DNA from: Brevibacterium zhoupengii
GTDB lineage: Bacteria > Actinomycetota > Actinomycetes > Actinomycetales > Brevibacteriaceae
Assembly (NCBI RefSeq): GCF_021117425.1
Contig: NZ_CP088298.1
Location: forward strand, 3,844,001 to 3,908,000
DNA: 64,000 nucleotides
Direction of reading: 5' to 3'
The notes below the pieces were generated by a model, which ran no database searches, was not told where the DNA came from, and was given only the letters and a program-made list of their open reading frames with translations. Of this stretch, positions 1-9,100 are shown one piece after another. A program made the translations under genes and the position numbers. Position 1 is the stretch's first letter; each line of letters opens with the position of its first letter.

Positions 1-654
1 TTTCGCGGCCTCGCCTCGGGTATGCTCGGGCACCTCGATGACCCCGAAGGTCTCGGCTGGAAGTTACTGCTCGCCGGCCTCGGGCTCTCGGTCAGCCTCA
101 TCTCGCCGCTCATCATCGCCGTCCTCGCCAGCAGGCTGGTCGACATCGAGCACGCGGGCAACGGCTGGCTGCTGTCGTCGACAGCCTGTGAGACACCGGG
201 CTCACTGTGCCGGGCAAAGTTCGCCTCGCTGGGACTCATCGTCACAGCGGCCACGGTGCTGCAGAGTCTCCTTCTCATCGGGATGGGGTTGAGCATCGGC
301 ATTACGTCACCGTTTCCCGGCGAGCACTGGCTTGTCTTCACCTGTGCGGCCGTGACGATCAACCTCTGCGTGCTCGCGTTCCAGATTGTGCTGTCGGCGA
401 CGGTCGAAAACCAGATCGTGTGCTTAGGCGTTGCTGTGCTCGGTGTATTCATCGCCGTCTTCGCTCCGGCGCTGCCCGGATTGTTGCAGCTCATCACACC
501 GTGGGGCTACTACGAACTGGCGCGCGCAGCGGACTATGTCGGTACCGACCTCGTCTATCTCGACATCCCCCGCCTCCCCGTCCTCGGCCAGGCAGTGGTC
601 GTCACCGTTGCGTTCACTCTCATCACCGCCCGCTTCGATCGACAGGAGGCTTGA
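1..654 (+). CDS. ABC-2 type transporter permease, 5' end missing
   Basis: Integral membrane subunit of an ABC transporter. The frame is open to the first base of the window, so the true start lies upstream; the internal ATG at 22 is not a convincing start. Five to six hydrophobic stretches are visible, ending in a short charged tail (RFDRQEA). The layout resembles permeases of bacitracin/lantibiotic-protection exporters (EpiE/MutE-like), which come as two adjacent permease genes with a separate ATPase; the ATPase would be upstream, outside the window. The next permease starts one base after this stop codon. The substrate cannot be told from sequence. Confidence 0.75.
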   Translation, partial: FRGLASGMLGHLDDPEGLGWKLLLAGLGLSVSLISPLIIAVLASRLVDIEHAGNGWLLSSTACETPGSLCRAKFASLGLIVTAATVLQSLLLIGMGLSIGITSPFPGEHWLVFTCAAVTINLCVLAFQIVLSATVENQIVCLGVAVLGVFIAVFAPALPGLLQLITPWGYYELARAADYVGTDLVYLDIPRLPVLGQAVVVTVAFTLITARFDRQEA

Positions 655-655
655 G

Positions 656-1423
656 ATGAGACACCTGCACACTGAGTTCATGAAGTTGCGACGCTCCCTG
701 AGTTGGCCGGTCGTGGTTCTCCTTCCCCTCATTGCCGTCGCCTCCGGTGCCATCGGCACACTCAGCACCGAGCAGGGGGCGTCGGAGGGGTGGCACACGC
801 TATGGATCCGGTCGATCGGCTTCTACGGCATGGCTCTGCTGCCGGTCGGCATCGCCATCCTGGCGGCTCTGGTGTGGCGGGTCGAGCACCGCAACGGCAA
901 TTGGAACGCGCTCATGTCCGGCGCCTCACCAACCTGGTGCATCGTGGTCGGCAAGGCCGGTGTGGTGGCTGTCTTAGCCGGAATCATGCAGGTGGCCTTG
1001 CTTCTCACCGTCATCGTCTTCGGCACGATCGTATTCGGGTTGCCAAGGTTCTTGCCGTGGGAGTACTTTCTCAGCAGCATTCTCGTCATCATCGCCTGTG
1101 TGCCGATCGCAGCGATTCAGTCGGGACTGTCGATGTTCATCCGTTCGTTCGCGGCCCCTGTGGCGATCGCGCTGGCAGCGACCGGCATCTCGACAGTTGC
1201 CCTGCTGGTCGGGTCCACAGGTGCTGTTGTGTCTCCGTATGCGCTGGCAACATATGCCACTCAGCTCGGCACATCGCTGGTCGGTGGAGACAACACCTCG
1301 TTCGATGCTGCGTCGGTCTCATTAGCAAGTGCGAGCCTGGTCATCGCGGTTTCGGCGCTGTCGACGTTCCTCATCATGGTTGTCTCGACGTTCGCGCTCA
1401 ACCGCGTGGACACACGTGTCTGA
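656..1423 (+). CDS. ABC-2 type transporter permease
   Basis: Second membrane subunit of the same exporter, 255 residues with about six hydrophobic segments and a basic N-terminus (MRHLHTEFMKLRRS) typical of this family. The ATG at 656 is chosen because a GGAGG at 645-649 precedes it and it lies one base after the upstream stop; the same frame is open further upstream but only as an overlap of the first permease. The WRVEHRNGNWNALM segment after the second hydrophobic stretch is the conserved feature of the lantibiotic-immunity-type permeases. A strong hairpin follows at 1495-1535, so this is probably the last gene of the operon. Confidence 0.75.
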   Translation: MRHLHTEFMKLRRSLSWPVVVLLPLIAVASGAIGTLSTEQGASEGWHTLWIRSIGFYGMALLPVGIAILAALVWRVEHRNGNWNALMSGASPTWCIVVGKAGVVAVLAGIMQVALLLTVIVFGTIVFGLPRFLPWEYFLSSILVIIACVPIAAIQSGLSMFIRSFAAPVAIALAATGISTVALLVGSTGAVVSPYALATYATQLGTSLVGGDNTSFDAASVSLASASLVIAVSALSTFLIMVVSTFALNRVDTRV

Positions 1424-1494
1424 GGCCCACCTCGGCGGTTAGTCGGCACAGGGAGCATTCCTCTGATGCGCCTCGGGCAGAGCCTCTGCCAGAT

Positions 1495-1535
1495 GAGTCG
1501 GCAGCGGCCTTCAATGCGAAGACCGCTGCCGACTC
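1495..1535. terminator. Bidirectional hairpin terminator
   Basis: Arms beginning GAGTCGGCAGCGG and ending CCGCTGCCGACTC pair over 13 bp, with further CTT/AAG pairing past one mismatch, around a short loop. It sits between the converging ABC permease and lldD and can serve both; there is no long T-run. Confidence 0.6.
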
Positions 1536-1544
1536 AGACAACAG

Positions 1545-2819
1545 TCACTCGGACTTCGTATCCGTCTCCGCGACGTCCAATTGACCGTCCCGGCTGAACC
1601 GGCGCAGTTGGGTCACATGACTCGGGTTGAGCTCGGCGACGTTCGAGACCTGAAGCAGCTTCATCGTCCGCTCGACCTGTTCGCTGAGGATCGCGATCGT
1701 GCGATCGACGCCTTCCCGACCACCGGCCATGAGTCCGTAGAGATAGGCACGGCCGATGAGCGTGAAGTCCGCACCCAAGGCCATGGAGGCGACGATGTCG
1801 GCACCATTGCGGATACCCGTGTCGACGATGACCTCAAGATCCTGACCGACTTCCTTGGCCACCGAGGGCAGCAGCTCGAAGGGAACCGGGGCGCGGTCGA
1901 GCTGGCGCCCGCCGTGGTTCGACAGCACAATGGCGTCGACGCCGAGGTCGGCAAGCTTCCTGGCATCGGCGACGGTCTGGACGCCCTTGATGGCGAGCTT
2001 GCCTGGCCACATTTTGCGGATCGTGGCGAGATCGTCGAAGTCGATCGACGGGTCCATGGCCGAGTTGAGCAGTTCGCCCACTGTTCCGCCGGTCTCGGAC
2101 AGGGAAGCGAACTGCAGCGTCTCTGTGGTCAGGAAGTCCCACCACCACCAGGGCCTGGGAATCGCGTTGAGAACGGTCTTAGGCGAGAGCTGCGGAGGGA
2201 TGGAGAAGCCGTTGCGGCTGTCCCGCAGACGGGCACCTGCGATCGGGGTGTCAACCGTGAAGAAGAGAGTGTCGTACCCTGCTGCGGCGGCCCGCTCGAC
2301 GAGGCCATAGGAGATTTCCCGCTCGCGCATCACATAGAGCTGGAACCAGTTCCGGCCTTCTGGGTTGACCTTCTTCACGTCCTCGATCGAGGTCGTTCCG
2401 AGAGTGGACAAGGTGAACGGAATCCCAGCAGCACCGGCTGCGGAGGCTCCGGCGATCTCACCTTCGGTCTGCATCAGCCGGGTGAACCCGGTCGGCGCGA
2501 TGCCGAAGGGCATCGCCGAACTGCCGCCGAGGATCTGAGTCGACGTATCGACCTGCGAGACATCGTTGAGGATGGACGGGTGGAACTCGACGTCCTGGAA
2601 GGACTGCACCGAGCGCTCCATCGAGATCTCACCTTCGGCCGCGCCATCGGTATAGTCGAACGCAGCAGCCGGTGTGCGCCGCTTGGCGATCTGACGCAGG
2701 TCTTCGATCGTCAATGCAGCATCGAGGCGACGTTTCCGGGAGTTGAGCTCGAACTTCTTGAACTTCATCAGTTCGAAGATCTCGGACGGATTGGGCAACT
2801 GTCTCTTGACCATGGTCAC
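1545..2819 (-). CDS. lldD: FMN-dependent L-lactate dehydrogenase (quinone)
   Basis: Oxidises L-lactate to pyruvate and passes electrons to the membrane quinone pool. The 424-residue protein is a full-length alpha-hydroxy-acid dehydrogenase: the N-terminal [11 protein letters not shown], the [10 protein letters not shown] segment of the flavin pocket, the Lys of LAIKGVQ that contacts FMN, and the hallmark SNHGGRQLD with the catalytic His and substrate-binding Arg, followed by [13 protein letters not shown] for the phosphate. The start may be the first ATG or the one two codons later (MVKRQ). It lies 105 bp downstream of lldP on the same strand, and the GntR regulator next to lldP completes the usual lactate locus. 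Glycolate or mandelate oxidation is possible for the family, but the context favours lactate. Confidence 0.9.
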   Translation of the reverse strand: MTMVKRQLPNPSEIFELMKFKKFELNSRKRRLDAALTIEDLRQIAKRRTPAAAFDYTDGAAEGEISMERSVQSFQDVEFHPSILNDVSQVDTSTQILGGSSAMPFGIAPTGFTRLMQTEGEIAGASAAGAAGIPFTLSTLGTTSIEDVKKVNPEGRNWFQLYVMREREISYGLVERAAAAGYDTLFFTVDTPIAGARLRDSRNGFSIPPQLSPKTVLNAIPRPWWWWDFLTTETLQFASLSETGGTVGELLNSAMDPSIDFDDLATIRKMWPGKLAIKGVQTVADARKLADLGVDAIVLSNHGGRQLDRAPVPFELLPSVAKEVGQDLEVIVDTGIRNGADIVASMALGADFTLIGRAYLYGLMAGGREGVDRTIAILSEQVERTMKLLQVSNVAELNPSHVTQLRRFSRDGQLDVAETDTKSE

Positions 2820-2830
2820 TGCCTCTTTCT

Positions 2831-2921
2831 CTTCAGTTCGTTTTTTCAGCTTCGTGATTTCAGTGTTCAGTCTTCAGTTCGCGGGCTTCAGCTTGCGGAG
2901 CTTCGGACTTCAGTTCGCGGG
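2831..2921. repeat. Short direct repeats between lldP and lldD
   Basis: The 105-bp gap contains CTTCAGTTCGCGGG twice (2872-2885 and 2908-2921, 36 bp apart) and a shorter CTTCAGTTCG at 2831-2840, with further TTCAG words between them. On the coding strand the leader is purine-rich. It may be a decaying repeat or a structured leader that sets lldD expression relative to lldP; no hairpin is obvious. Confidence 0.5.
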
Positions 2922-2924
2922 GCC

Positions 2925-4616
2925 TCACGCTCCGCCGGGAACCATCCAGGACAGGACGGTCGACTGCAGTCCGACGAGCAGACACATGACGACGAGCATG
3001 CCCAGCGACCACCAGATGACGCGGCGGAAGATCGAGGACTCCTGGCCGAGAAGGCCGACCGCGGTGGCCGCGATGGTGAGGTTCTGCGGGCTGATCATCT
3101 TGCCCACGACTCCACCGGAGCTGTTGGCAGCCACCAACAGAACGGGATCGATTCCGGCCTTCGTCGCGGCCGTCTGCTGCAGCGTCGCGAATAGTGCGTT
3201 GGCGCTGGTGTCGGAACCGGTCACTGCTGTGCCGAGCCAGCCGAGGATGGGTGAGAGGAAGGCGAACAGTGCCCCGGTCCCGGCGATCCAGGTGCCGATT
3301 GTGATCGTCTGGCCCGACAGGTTCATGACGTAGGCCAGTGCCAGGACAAGTCCGACAGTGAGAATGGAGAATCGCATTTTGGCGACATTGTCGACGAAGA
3401 CCTGGACTGCGTCCTTGACGGTCATCTTGTACACGATGGAGACGATGATGCCTGAGACCAGCAGCATCGTGCCCGGTGATGACAACCATTGGAAGTTGTA
3501 GACCGTGCTCGTCGACAGCTCTCCGGCAGCGGTCATAATGTTCCCGTCCAGTCCCGGCCAAGGAATCTTGACATCGGTGCTGGCCAACCATTTGTCGATG
3601 ACTGGGACCAGCTTGGCACCGGAGAAGATGATGATGACGATGAGGTAGGGGAAGAGCGCCATGAAGACGCGCTTACCGGTCAGAGGTGCTCCCTTCGTGT
3701 CCACCGAGGTCGTCACGGCTGCGGCGGCTCCACCAGCATCGGGCGCGCTGGCCTTCTCCCGACTGCGCTCGTCGGCCATCTTGTCCAGAGCGTCCTGGCC
3801 GCCGACTGGCTTCCAGAACTGGAGCATGACCACGGCAGCAGCGAGGCCCATGAGCGAGGCGACGATGTCGGTCATTTCAACCGAGAGATAATTCGCGGAG
3901 ACGAACTGTGCTGCGCCGAACACGATTCCGACGACCAGAGCGAGTGGCCACAGCTGACGCAGGCCTCGCTTGCCATCGACGAGGAAGATGAGGAACAGCG
4001 GCACCAGGGCAGCCAGCAATGGAGTCTGGTGACCGACCATGGCACCGATCTCCTTGTAGTCGATCCCGGTGAGATTGCCGGCGGTGATGATCGGGATGGC
4101 GATGGCACCGAAGGCGACCGGAGCGGTGTTGGCCACCAGCACGACGACTGCTGCACGCATAGCGGTGAAGCCGACTGCGATGAGCATGACGCCGGTGATG
4201 GCAACCGGGGCACCGAATCCGGCAAGGGCCTCGAGCAGTCCGCCGAAGCAGAAGGCGACCAGGATCGCCTGCACACGAGGATCATCGGAGATGACGTTGA
4301 TGACCAACCTGAGGTCTTCGAAGTGTCCTGACTTCACCGTCAGTTCGTAGAGCCAGATGGCGGTGATGACGATCCACATGATCGGGAACAGCCCGAAGGC
4401 GAATCCCTGGCTGGCTGAGAGCCCCGCCAGTCCGACGGGCATTCCGTAGACGAAGATGGCGACGATCAGGGCGACGATGACGGCCGCCAGTCCGGCCCAG
4501 TGGGCCTTCCATTTCAAGAACCCGAGGGTGACGAAGATGGTCAACAGCGGCAGCAGCGCAACCAGCGATGACCACAGGAGGCTGTCTGCAAGTGGGGCGA
4601 TTTCAGGAGTGTACAT
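2925..4616 (-). CDS. lldP: L-lactate permease
   Basis: Proton-coupled L-lactate (and glycolate) uptake across the cytoplasmic membrane. The 563-residue length and 12 or more hydrophobic segments match the LctP/LldP family. Family motifs seen include GGLLEALAGFGAPVAI in the first half and GSDTSANALFATLQ with VAANSSGGVVGKMISPQ near the C-terminus. A hydrophilic loop of about 60 residues (QDALDKMADERSREK onward) separates the two halves. AGGAGA just upstream of the start at 4616 supports it. It is first in the lldP-lldD unit; the LldR-type palindrome lies 100 bp upstream. Confidence 0.92.
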   Translation of the reverse strand: MYTPEIAPLADSLLWSSLVALLPLLTIFVTLGFLKWKAHWAGLAAVIVALIVAIFVYGMPVGLAGLSASQGFAFGLFPIMWIVITAIWLYELTVKSGHFEDLRLVINVISDDPRVQAILVAFCFGGLLEALAGFGAPVAITGVMLIAVGFTAMRAAVVVLVANTAPVAFGAIAIPIITAGNLTGIDYKEIGAMVGHQTPLLAALVPLFLIFLVDGKRGLRQLWPLALVVGIVFGAAQFVSANYLSVEMTDIVASLMGLAAAVVMLQFWKPVGGQDALDKMADERSREKASAPDAGGAAAAVTTSVDTKGAPLTGKRVFMALFPYLIVIIIFSGAKLVPVIDKWLASTDVKIPWPGLDGNIMTAAGELSTSTVYNFQWLSSPGTMLLVSGIIVSIVYKMTVKDAVQVFVDNVAKMRFSILTVGLVLALAYVMNLSGQTITIGTWIAGTGALFAFLSPILGWLGTAVTGSDTSANALFATLQQTAATKAGIDPVLLVAANSSGGVVGKMISPQNLTIAATAVGLLGQESSIFRRVIWWSLGMLVVMCLLVGLQSTVLSWMVPGGA

Positions 4617-4715
4617 GTTTTCTCCTGCACGGTCGGTGCTCGACTACAGCGTCTGCGTTTCGACGTTGAACGCGCCCGAACATGCATACTCGATGGGTTT
4701 CAGTATGTCCTTTGT

Positions 4716-4728
4716 GTGGTCAGACCAC
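4716..4728. promoter_or_regulatory. LldR-type operator palindrome
   Basis: GTGGTCAGACCAC is a perfect 13-bp palindrome around a central A. It fits the TNGTNNNACNA pattern bound by FadR/LldR-subfamily GntR regulators. It lies between divergent lldP and lldR, about 100 bp from each start, so it could control both. Confidence 0.75.
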
Positions 4729-4831
4729 TAAAGTGAGTGTAGGACTGAATGTGATCCAGGTCAAGGATTTACTCCCGATGAGGCAGGGTCCTACTCATGG
4801 GATGATGGCGAGGTGCGAAAAGTGAGTACTC

Positions 4832-5638
4832 ATGCCCAGTGATTCAGTCCGCTCGAGCGACGGCATCGCCGCCGGTCACGCCTCCAAGGCGCCCCAGGAA
4901 CCGGAATGGAAGGCGGTTTCTCGGTCGAGCACCCATGAACTCGTCATCAATGCGATCGAGGAGCAGATCACCTCCGGTTACCTCACCGTCGGCGATCCGC
5001 TCCCCTCGGAACGAGACCTTGCCGCGAAGCTTCAGGTCAGTCGCGCGGCCGTGCGTGAGGCACTGCGCGTCATGGAGTCCCTCGGCGTCGTCGTCTCAAA
5101 CGTCGGCTCCGGCAAGTCCGCGGGCACCTTCATCGCCTCCATGCCCAAAGAGGCACTGACTCGGTTTCTGCGCCTCCATGTGGCTCTGGCGAACTTCAGC
5201 ATCGAGGAGGCCATCGAAACACGCATCCAGTTGGAGCGCTCAAGCACCGCACTGGCCACAGGTCGGGTCCACGATGACGCGCTGGCCGGCATGAATGCCT
5301 CACTGGCGATCATGGACACCCCGGGCGTGAGCCTGGAGACTTTCAACGATGCCGATACCGCCTTCCACGTCGCCATCGCCCATGCTTCGAACAATCAGCT
5401 GCTCTCCGATCTGACGGAGGCCATCCGCGGTTCTCTGCGACGCCCCATCCTCGACGCCTTCCATGAGGTCGAGGATCCGCGCGCCCTGATGGCCCAGCTG
5501 CAGGAGGAACACCATGCGATCATGCAGGCGATCGTCGACCGCGACACCGATCACGCGGTGCAGCTGACCGAGGATCACATCCGATCGGCCACCGCCGCCC
5601 TGCCGCAGTTGACCAACCAGAGCCGGCCAGGCAGCTGA
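4832..5638 (+). CDS. lldR: GntR-family (FadR subfamily) regulator of lactate genes
   Basis: Probable lactate-responsive repressor. Residues ~33-105 form a winged helix-turn-helix (ELVINAIEEQITSG, LPSERDLAAKLQVSR, VREALRVMESLGVV); residues ~125-255 are an all-helical FCD ligand domain with the metal-site pattern Asp (FNDADTAFH), His (HVAIAHAS) and later His residues (EEHHAIMQAI, EDHIRS). Divergent from lldP with a GntR palindrome between them, the layout known for lldR. The N-terminal ~30 residues are unconserved-looking and the start could be later. It converges with the aztD-like gene 9 bp downstream. Confidence 0.85.
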   Translation: MPSDSVRSSDGIAAGHASKAPQEPEWKAVSRSSTHELVINAIEEQITSGYLTVGDPLPSERDLAAKLQVSRAAVREALRVMESLGVVVSNVGSGKSAGTFIASMPKEALTRFLRLHVALANFSIEEAIETRIQLERSSTALATGRVHDDALAGMNASLAIMDTPGVSLETFNDADTAFHVAIAHASNNQLLSDLTEAIRGSLRRPILDAFHEVEDPRALMAQLQEEHHAIMQAIVDRDTDHAVQLTEDHIRSATAALPQLTNQSRPGS

Positions 5639-5647
5639 GCGCGGACG

Positions 5648-6898
5648 TCAGCCCGTCACCCCGGTGACCTCATTGCTGGCGTGTGGCAGTTCAGCACTCT
5701 TCTCCACTTCACCGGTGGCCAGATCCACGATGTGGAGCTGGCTCTTGTCCGGTTCGGAGACATAGGCCTTCTCCCCCTGGACGAACAGTGTCGGCCGGGG
5801 CTGCTGCCAGTCCACGGGTTCCTTCCACGCTTCGGTGACCGGGTGGGAGCCAGTGATCTTGCCGGACTCCGGGTCGATGACGTTGAGCTTGCCGTCGGTG
5901 TCGAGCACGAGGGCCTCACCTTCGGGTCCGCGGGCCAGGGAGCGGAAGCTGTACGAGGAGTCGAGGTCGACGAGCTTCATCTTTCCAGTCTCGGTGTTCG
6001 TCAGGGTGACCTTCACCGGGCGTTCGAGTTCGGCATCCTCGTCGACCTTGTAGTCGCCGAGCACGACCGGGGAATCATCGGATCCGGCCTGATTGCCGAT
6101 GCGGCCATATGAATCCGGGGCGTCGACCTTCGTGAACTTTCCGTCCTTGTAGTAGAGGATGCCGTCTTCACAGCCGACGGCGATCGCCTCGTTCTGTGCA
6201 GCGGCCTCCCCGTGGACGCCCGGGCAGTCTTCGCTGCGAGCGATCTCCTTGCCGTCGGCGTCAACGACCTTCGCTCCCGAGCGTTCTTCTTCGTTGCCGA
6301 TGGTGTGCAGGATGCTGCCGTTCTCCAACTGCACCGCCACACCGTGGTGCGCCTCTTCTGCCTCCTTGACCTCGGGTTCGGGTGCGCCGTCGCGGAAGGC
6401 GTCGGTGTCGAAGATCTGCATCCGTCCGTCGCCGTCGCCGAAGAGCACCGTCGAACCGCCGTGGCGCACGACGTGACCTGGGGTATCTGTTTCGTAGACC
6501 TTGTCGGTGAGTTCAGGCGATCCGGCGAAGCTGTGGCCGTGGTCGCCGTGCGCTTCAGTCCAGACGCCGGCGTCGAAGAGCTGGAATCCGTTGGCCACCG
6601 AGACCATGACGTGCCGTCCGTCTCCGACCGGATTGACCCGGTTGAAGCCTTCGAGCTTCGTGTCGTCGATGACCTCGAGCGTCCTCGCGTCCAGAGTGAG
6701 GATGCCGCCGTCGTAGGTGGTGACCAGGCGCGACTGGGCTTCTTCGACCTGCTCGGCGTCCGAGGGCTCCCCCGCATCTGTCTGGCCTCCGGTATCAGGG
6801 TCGGCCTCCGCCCCGGTGCCGCCGCAGCCGCTCAGCAGGAGTGCGGTGACGGCCGCGGTCGCAGCCAGTGGTGCGATCAGGGTGTGTCGTGTTCTCAT
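5648..6898 (-). CDS. aztD: AztD-like zinc metallochaperone lipoprotein (second copy)
   Basis: Predicted extracytoplasmic zinc chaperone that hands zinc to the AztC binding protein. The ATG at 6898 is chosen: it has GAGAGAAGA upstream and gives a clear lipoprotein signal (basic MRTRH, hydrophobic stretch, lipobox LLSGC). The frame stays open 38 codons further upstream and encodes a His-rich string there, but that overlaps the 3' end of aztC. The mature protein shows beta-propeller-like repeats and histidine clusters expected of AztD: EAHGDHGHSF, EEAHHGVAV and CPGVHGEAAA. Last gene of the minus-strand aztB-aztD-aztC-aztD run, 19 bp after aztC. A second paralog lies on the other side of aztC. 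Having two AztD genes is unusual. Confidence 0.82.
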   Translation of the reverse strand: MRTRHTLIAPLAATAAVTALLLSGCGGTGAEADPDTGGQTDAGEPSDAEQVEEAQSRLVTTYDGGILTLDARTLEVIDDTKLEGFNRVNPVGDGRHVMVSVANGFQLFDAGVWTEAHGDHGHSFAGSPELTDKVYETDTPGHVVRHGGSTVLFGDGDGRMQIFDTDAFRDGAPEPEVKEAEEAHHGVAVQLENGSILHTIGNEEERSGAKVVDADGKEIARSEDCPGVHGEAAAQNEAIAVGCEDGILYYKDGKFTKVDAPDSYGRIGNQAGSDDSPVVLGDYKVDEDAELERPVKVTLTNTETGKMKLVDLDSSYSFRSLARGPEGEALVLDTDGKLNVIDPESGKITGSHPVTEAWKEPVDWQQPRPTLFVQGEKAYVSEPDKSQLHIVDLATGEVEKSAELPHASNEVTGVTG

Positions 6899-6917
6899 TC
6901 TTCTCTCTTCCCTATTC

Positions 6918-7859
6918 TCATGATGGTGTTTCCGTGATCTGTGGTGATGCGAGCCCGTCCGCGATGCGCTGCGCGTTGGTTCTCTGCATGTCGATGTAGG
7001 TTCCGGCTTCACCGTCGGCCTCGGTCAGCGATTCCGAGAACAGTGGTGTCACTTCGACGTCGAGGTCGACTTCGTCAGACAGGGCCTCGGCGAGCTTCTG
7101 CGGCTGTGAGGAGTCCGCGAAGATCGTGGGCACTCCCGCGTCCTCGACCGTGCGCGCGAGCTCCTCGAGGTCGGCTGCTGAGGGTGAGGCCAGTGTGGTT
7201 CCGCTTGGCAGCACCGCTCCGATGACTTCGAAGTCGAAGCGCTGCGCGAAGTAGCCGAACACGTGATGATTCGTCACCAGCTTCCGGTTCTTCGCAGGGA
7301 TCGTTTCGGCGATCTCTGCGATTTCGGCATCGAGGTCTTCCAGTTGTCCCCGATACGAGGACATGGACGGTCCGATCGCCTCGGCGAGGTCATCGCCGAC
7401 CTCCTTCTCCAGCGCCGAGGTGATGGTGTCGACTGCGGCGATCATCCGTGCGGGATCGGTCCAGAAATGCGGGTCCGGTGTGCCTGCGCTGCCGCCCGAG
7501 ATGTACTCGAGGGGGTCGATGCTCTCACCGACTTCGAGGACACGCACCCCTTCGCTGCGCGCGTTGTCGAGGTTCGCCGACAGCCCCTCTTCCAGCCCGA
7601 GACCGTTGCCGATGATGAGATCCGCGCTCTCCATGGCTCCGGCTTCCTTCGCTGAGATGCCAAAGGAATGCGGGTCGGAGTTCGGCTTCATCAGCACCGT
7701 GACCGTTGCGTGGTCTCCGACGATGCTGTTCACGACATCGCCGAGGATGTTCGTCGTCACCACGATCGAGGGCTCATCGTCGCCTCCGCTGCAGGCGGTC
7801 AGTGATCCGAGCGTGGCCAGGGTGAGTGCCACCGCAGTGAGGTGGCGCCGTGTGCTCAT
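6918..7859 (-). CDS. aztC: Zinc ABC transporter substrate-binding lipoprotein
   Basis: Cluster A-I zinc/manganese binding protein (ZnuA/AztC type). It has a signal peptide with lipobox LTAC and zinc-ligand candidates in DPHSFG, PDPHFWTDP and TNHHVFGYF, with a late acidic ligand in IFADSSQPQ. Its metal-site His loop is short, unlike the long His-rich loop of ZnuA, which fits AztC proteins that receive zinc from AztD. The start is taken at the ATG whose first base is 7859; the stop of the upstream aztD overlaps it (TGATG), and an in-frame GTG at 7862 is an alternative. Translation is probably coupled to that gene. Confidence 0.88.
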   Translation of the reverse strand: MSTRRHLTAVALTLATLGSLTACSGGDDEPSIVVTTNILGDVVNSIVGDHATVTVLMKPNSDPHSFGISAKEAGAMESADLIIGNGLGLEEGLSANLDNARSEGVRVLEVGESIDPLEYISGGSAGTPDPHFWTDPARMIAAVDTITSALEKEVGDDLAEAIGPSMSSYRGQLEDLDAEIAEIAETIPAKNRKLVTNHHVFGYFAQRFDFEVIGAVLPSGTTLASPSAADLEELARTVEDAGVPTIFADSSQPQKLAEALSDEVDLDVEVTPLFSESLTEADGEAGTYIDMQRTNAQRIADGLASPQITETPS

Positions 7860-9091
7860 CACCGCCCCGTCACAGCCAGGCTTGCCGGTGCCCCGCCGAT
7901 GTCGAAGCTGCGTGCCTCACGCAGCCCATCGGCCGGGTCCAGTTCGAGCACTGTGCCCGACGCAGGGTCGCTGACGTAGGTGCGTTCGCTGTCCACGGCC
8001 ACCGAGGTTCCGGCTCCGTGATCTGGATCCTCGGCATCAAAGGGTGTGATGAGCCTCTTCTTCGCCAGCTCTTTTCCGGTCTCTGGGTCCAGCGAATAGA
8101 CGGTCCCGTCTTCGTCCAGGGCCACGACCGCGGAATCGTCGGGGGCGATGCCGGCGGAGACCACCTCGGCGTCGGTGTCGGCGAACGTCCACTCATCCGT
8201 CCTCGCGTCGAGGATCCCGATTCCACCACCGTCGAAGGGGGCCGCGGCGAGGTCTCGACCGACTTCGATCGACCACGCGCGCTCATCGGCGTCCTCGGGA
8301 TAGGGCAGAATCTCGGCGTCGAAGTCCTCATCTACCCTGATCACGCCTTCGGCACAGGCGAAGACCAGCCCGTCGCGGGTGACGCCGGCACCGTGGATCT
8401 CCTCGCATGTCGCGTCGATCGGCGAGGCCTGACCCTTGTCGTCGTACACGGTGAGCTCGGACGGCAGATCATCGGCCTTATCTCCTGGAAGCGTAGAGAC
8501 GAAGTGGCCCTCGAAGGGGACCGTCACACCGTGGTGGGCGCCCGGCTTCACGGTGCCGAGCTGAGTGAGTTCACCATCACCGAGGGCGCTCCGGTCATAG
8601 ATCTTCGCCCGGCCCTCGCCGTCGAAGAAGAAGGCCACCTCGGTCGGCGTCGAGACGACGTGTGCGGGGTCGGCCCCATCGACCTGACCGATGGTCTTCG
8701 CCTCGGCCTTGTAGTAGTGCCTGTGATCGCCGTGGTCGACCGTCCACGCCCCCGTGTCGACGGCTGTGACCGTTCCGGCTTCACCATCGCCGAGGTAGAG
8801 GTACCGGGAATCTGCCCCCGCCAGGGTCGTTGATGGTGAGCCTTCGACCTTCTCCACGACATCTTCGGTGAGCAGGTCGATGACTGAGACCGCGCCGGTC
8901 TTCGCATCGCTGACGGCCAGGCGCAACTGCGGCTCATCGGCCTCTTCCGCGCCGTCGACGTATCCGTGGGGCGCCGTCGATTGGCTGGGGCTGCTGGTCC
9001 CGCTGGCCGCTTGTTGGCCCTGGCACCCGGTGAGGGCGAGCAGTGCGATCAGCGCCGCGCTCGGTGCGGCGAATGCTGTTGTCCTCGTCAT
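7859..9091 (-). CDS. aztD: AztD-like zinc metallochaperone lipoprotein (first copy)
   Basis: Secreted zinc chaperone of the AztABCD importer. N-terminal lipoprotein signal (LLALTGCQG), then about 380 residues of beta-propeller-like repeats. Candidate zinc-site histidines match those of the paralog at 5648-6898: DHGDHRHYY, GAHHGVTV and CEEIHGAG. It overlaps the start of aztC and starts 9 bp after the end of aztB. A Zur-like site (9105-9123) lies just upstream, inside the last codons of aztB, so this gene may have its own zinc-controlled promoter as well as read-through from aztB. AztD function is established for Gram-negative homologs; here it is assigned by homology and context. Confidence 0.85.
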   Translation of the reverse strand: MTRTTAFAAPSAALIALLALTGCQGQQAASGTSSPSQSTAPHGYVDGAEEADEPQLRLAVSDAKTGAVSVIDLLTEDVVEKVEGSPSTTLAGADSRYLYLGDGEAGTVTAVDTGAWTVDHGDHRHYYKAEAKTIGQVDGADPAHVVSTPTEVAFFFDGEGRAKIYDRSALGDGELTQLGTVKPGAHHGVTVPFEGHFVSTLPGDKADDLPSELTVYDDKGQASPIDATCEEIHGAGVTRDGLVFACAEGVIRVDEDFDAEILPYPEDADERAWSIEVGRDLAAAPFDGGGIGILDARTDEWTFADTDAEVVSAGIAPDDSAVVALDEDGTVYSLDPETGKELAKKRLITPFDAEDPDHGAGTSVAVDSERTYVSDPASGTVLELDPADGLREARSFDIGGAPASLAVTGR

Positions 9092-9100
9092 GAGATCTTT

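Noticed and set aside
1581..3194. 537-codon plus-strand frame over lldD and the lldP end
   Set aside because: Mirror of well-supported minus-strand genes; the translation shows no family motif.
6899..7012. His-rich N-terminal extension of the second aztD
   Set aside because: Overlaps the end of aztC, lacks a ribosome site, and would bury the lipoprotein signal; the ATG at 6898 has a Shine-Dalgarno.
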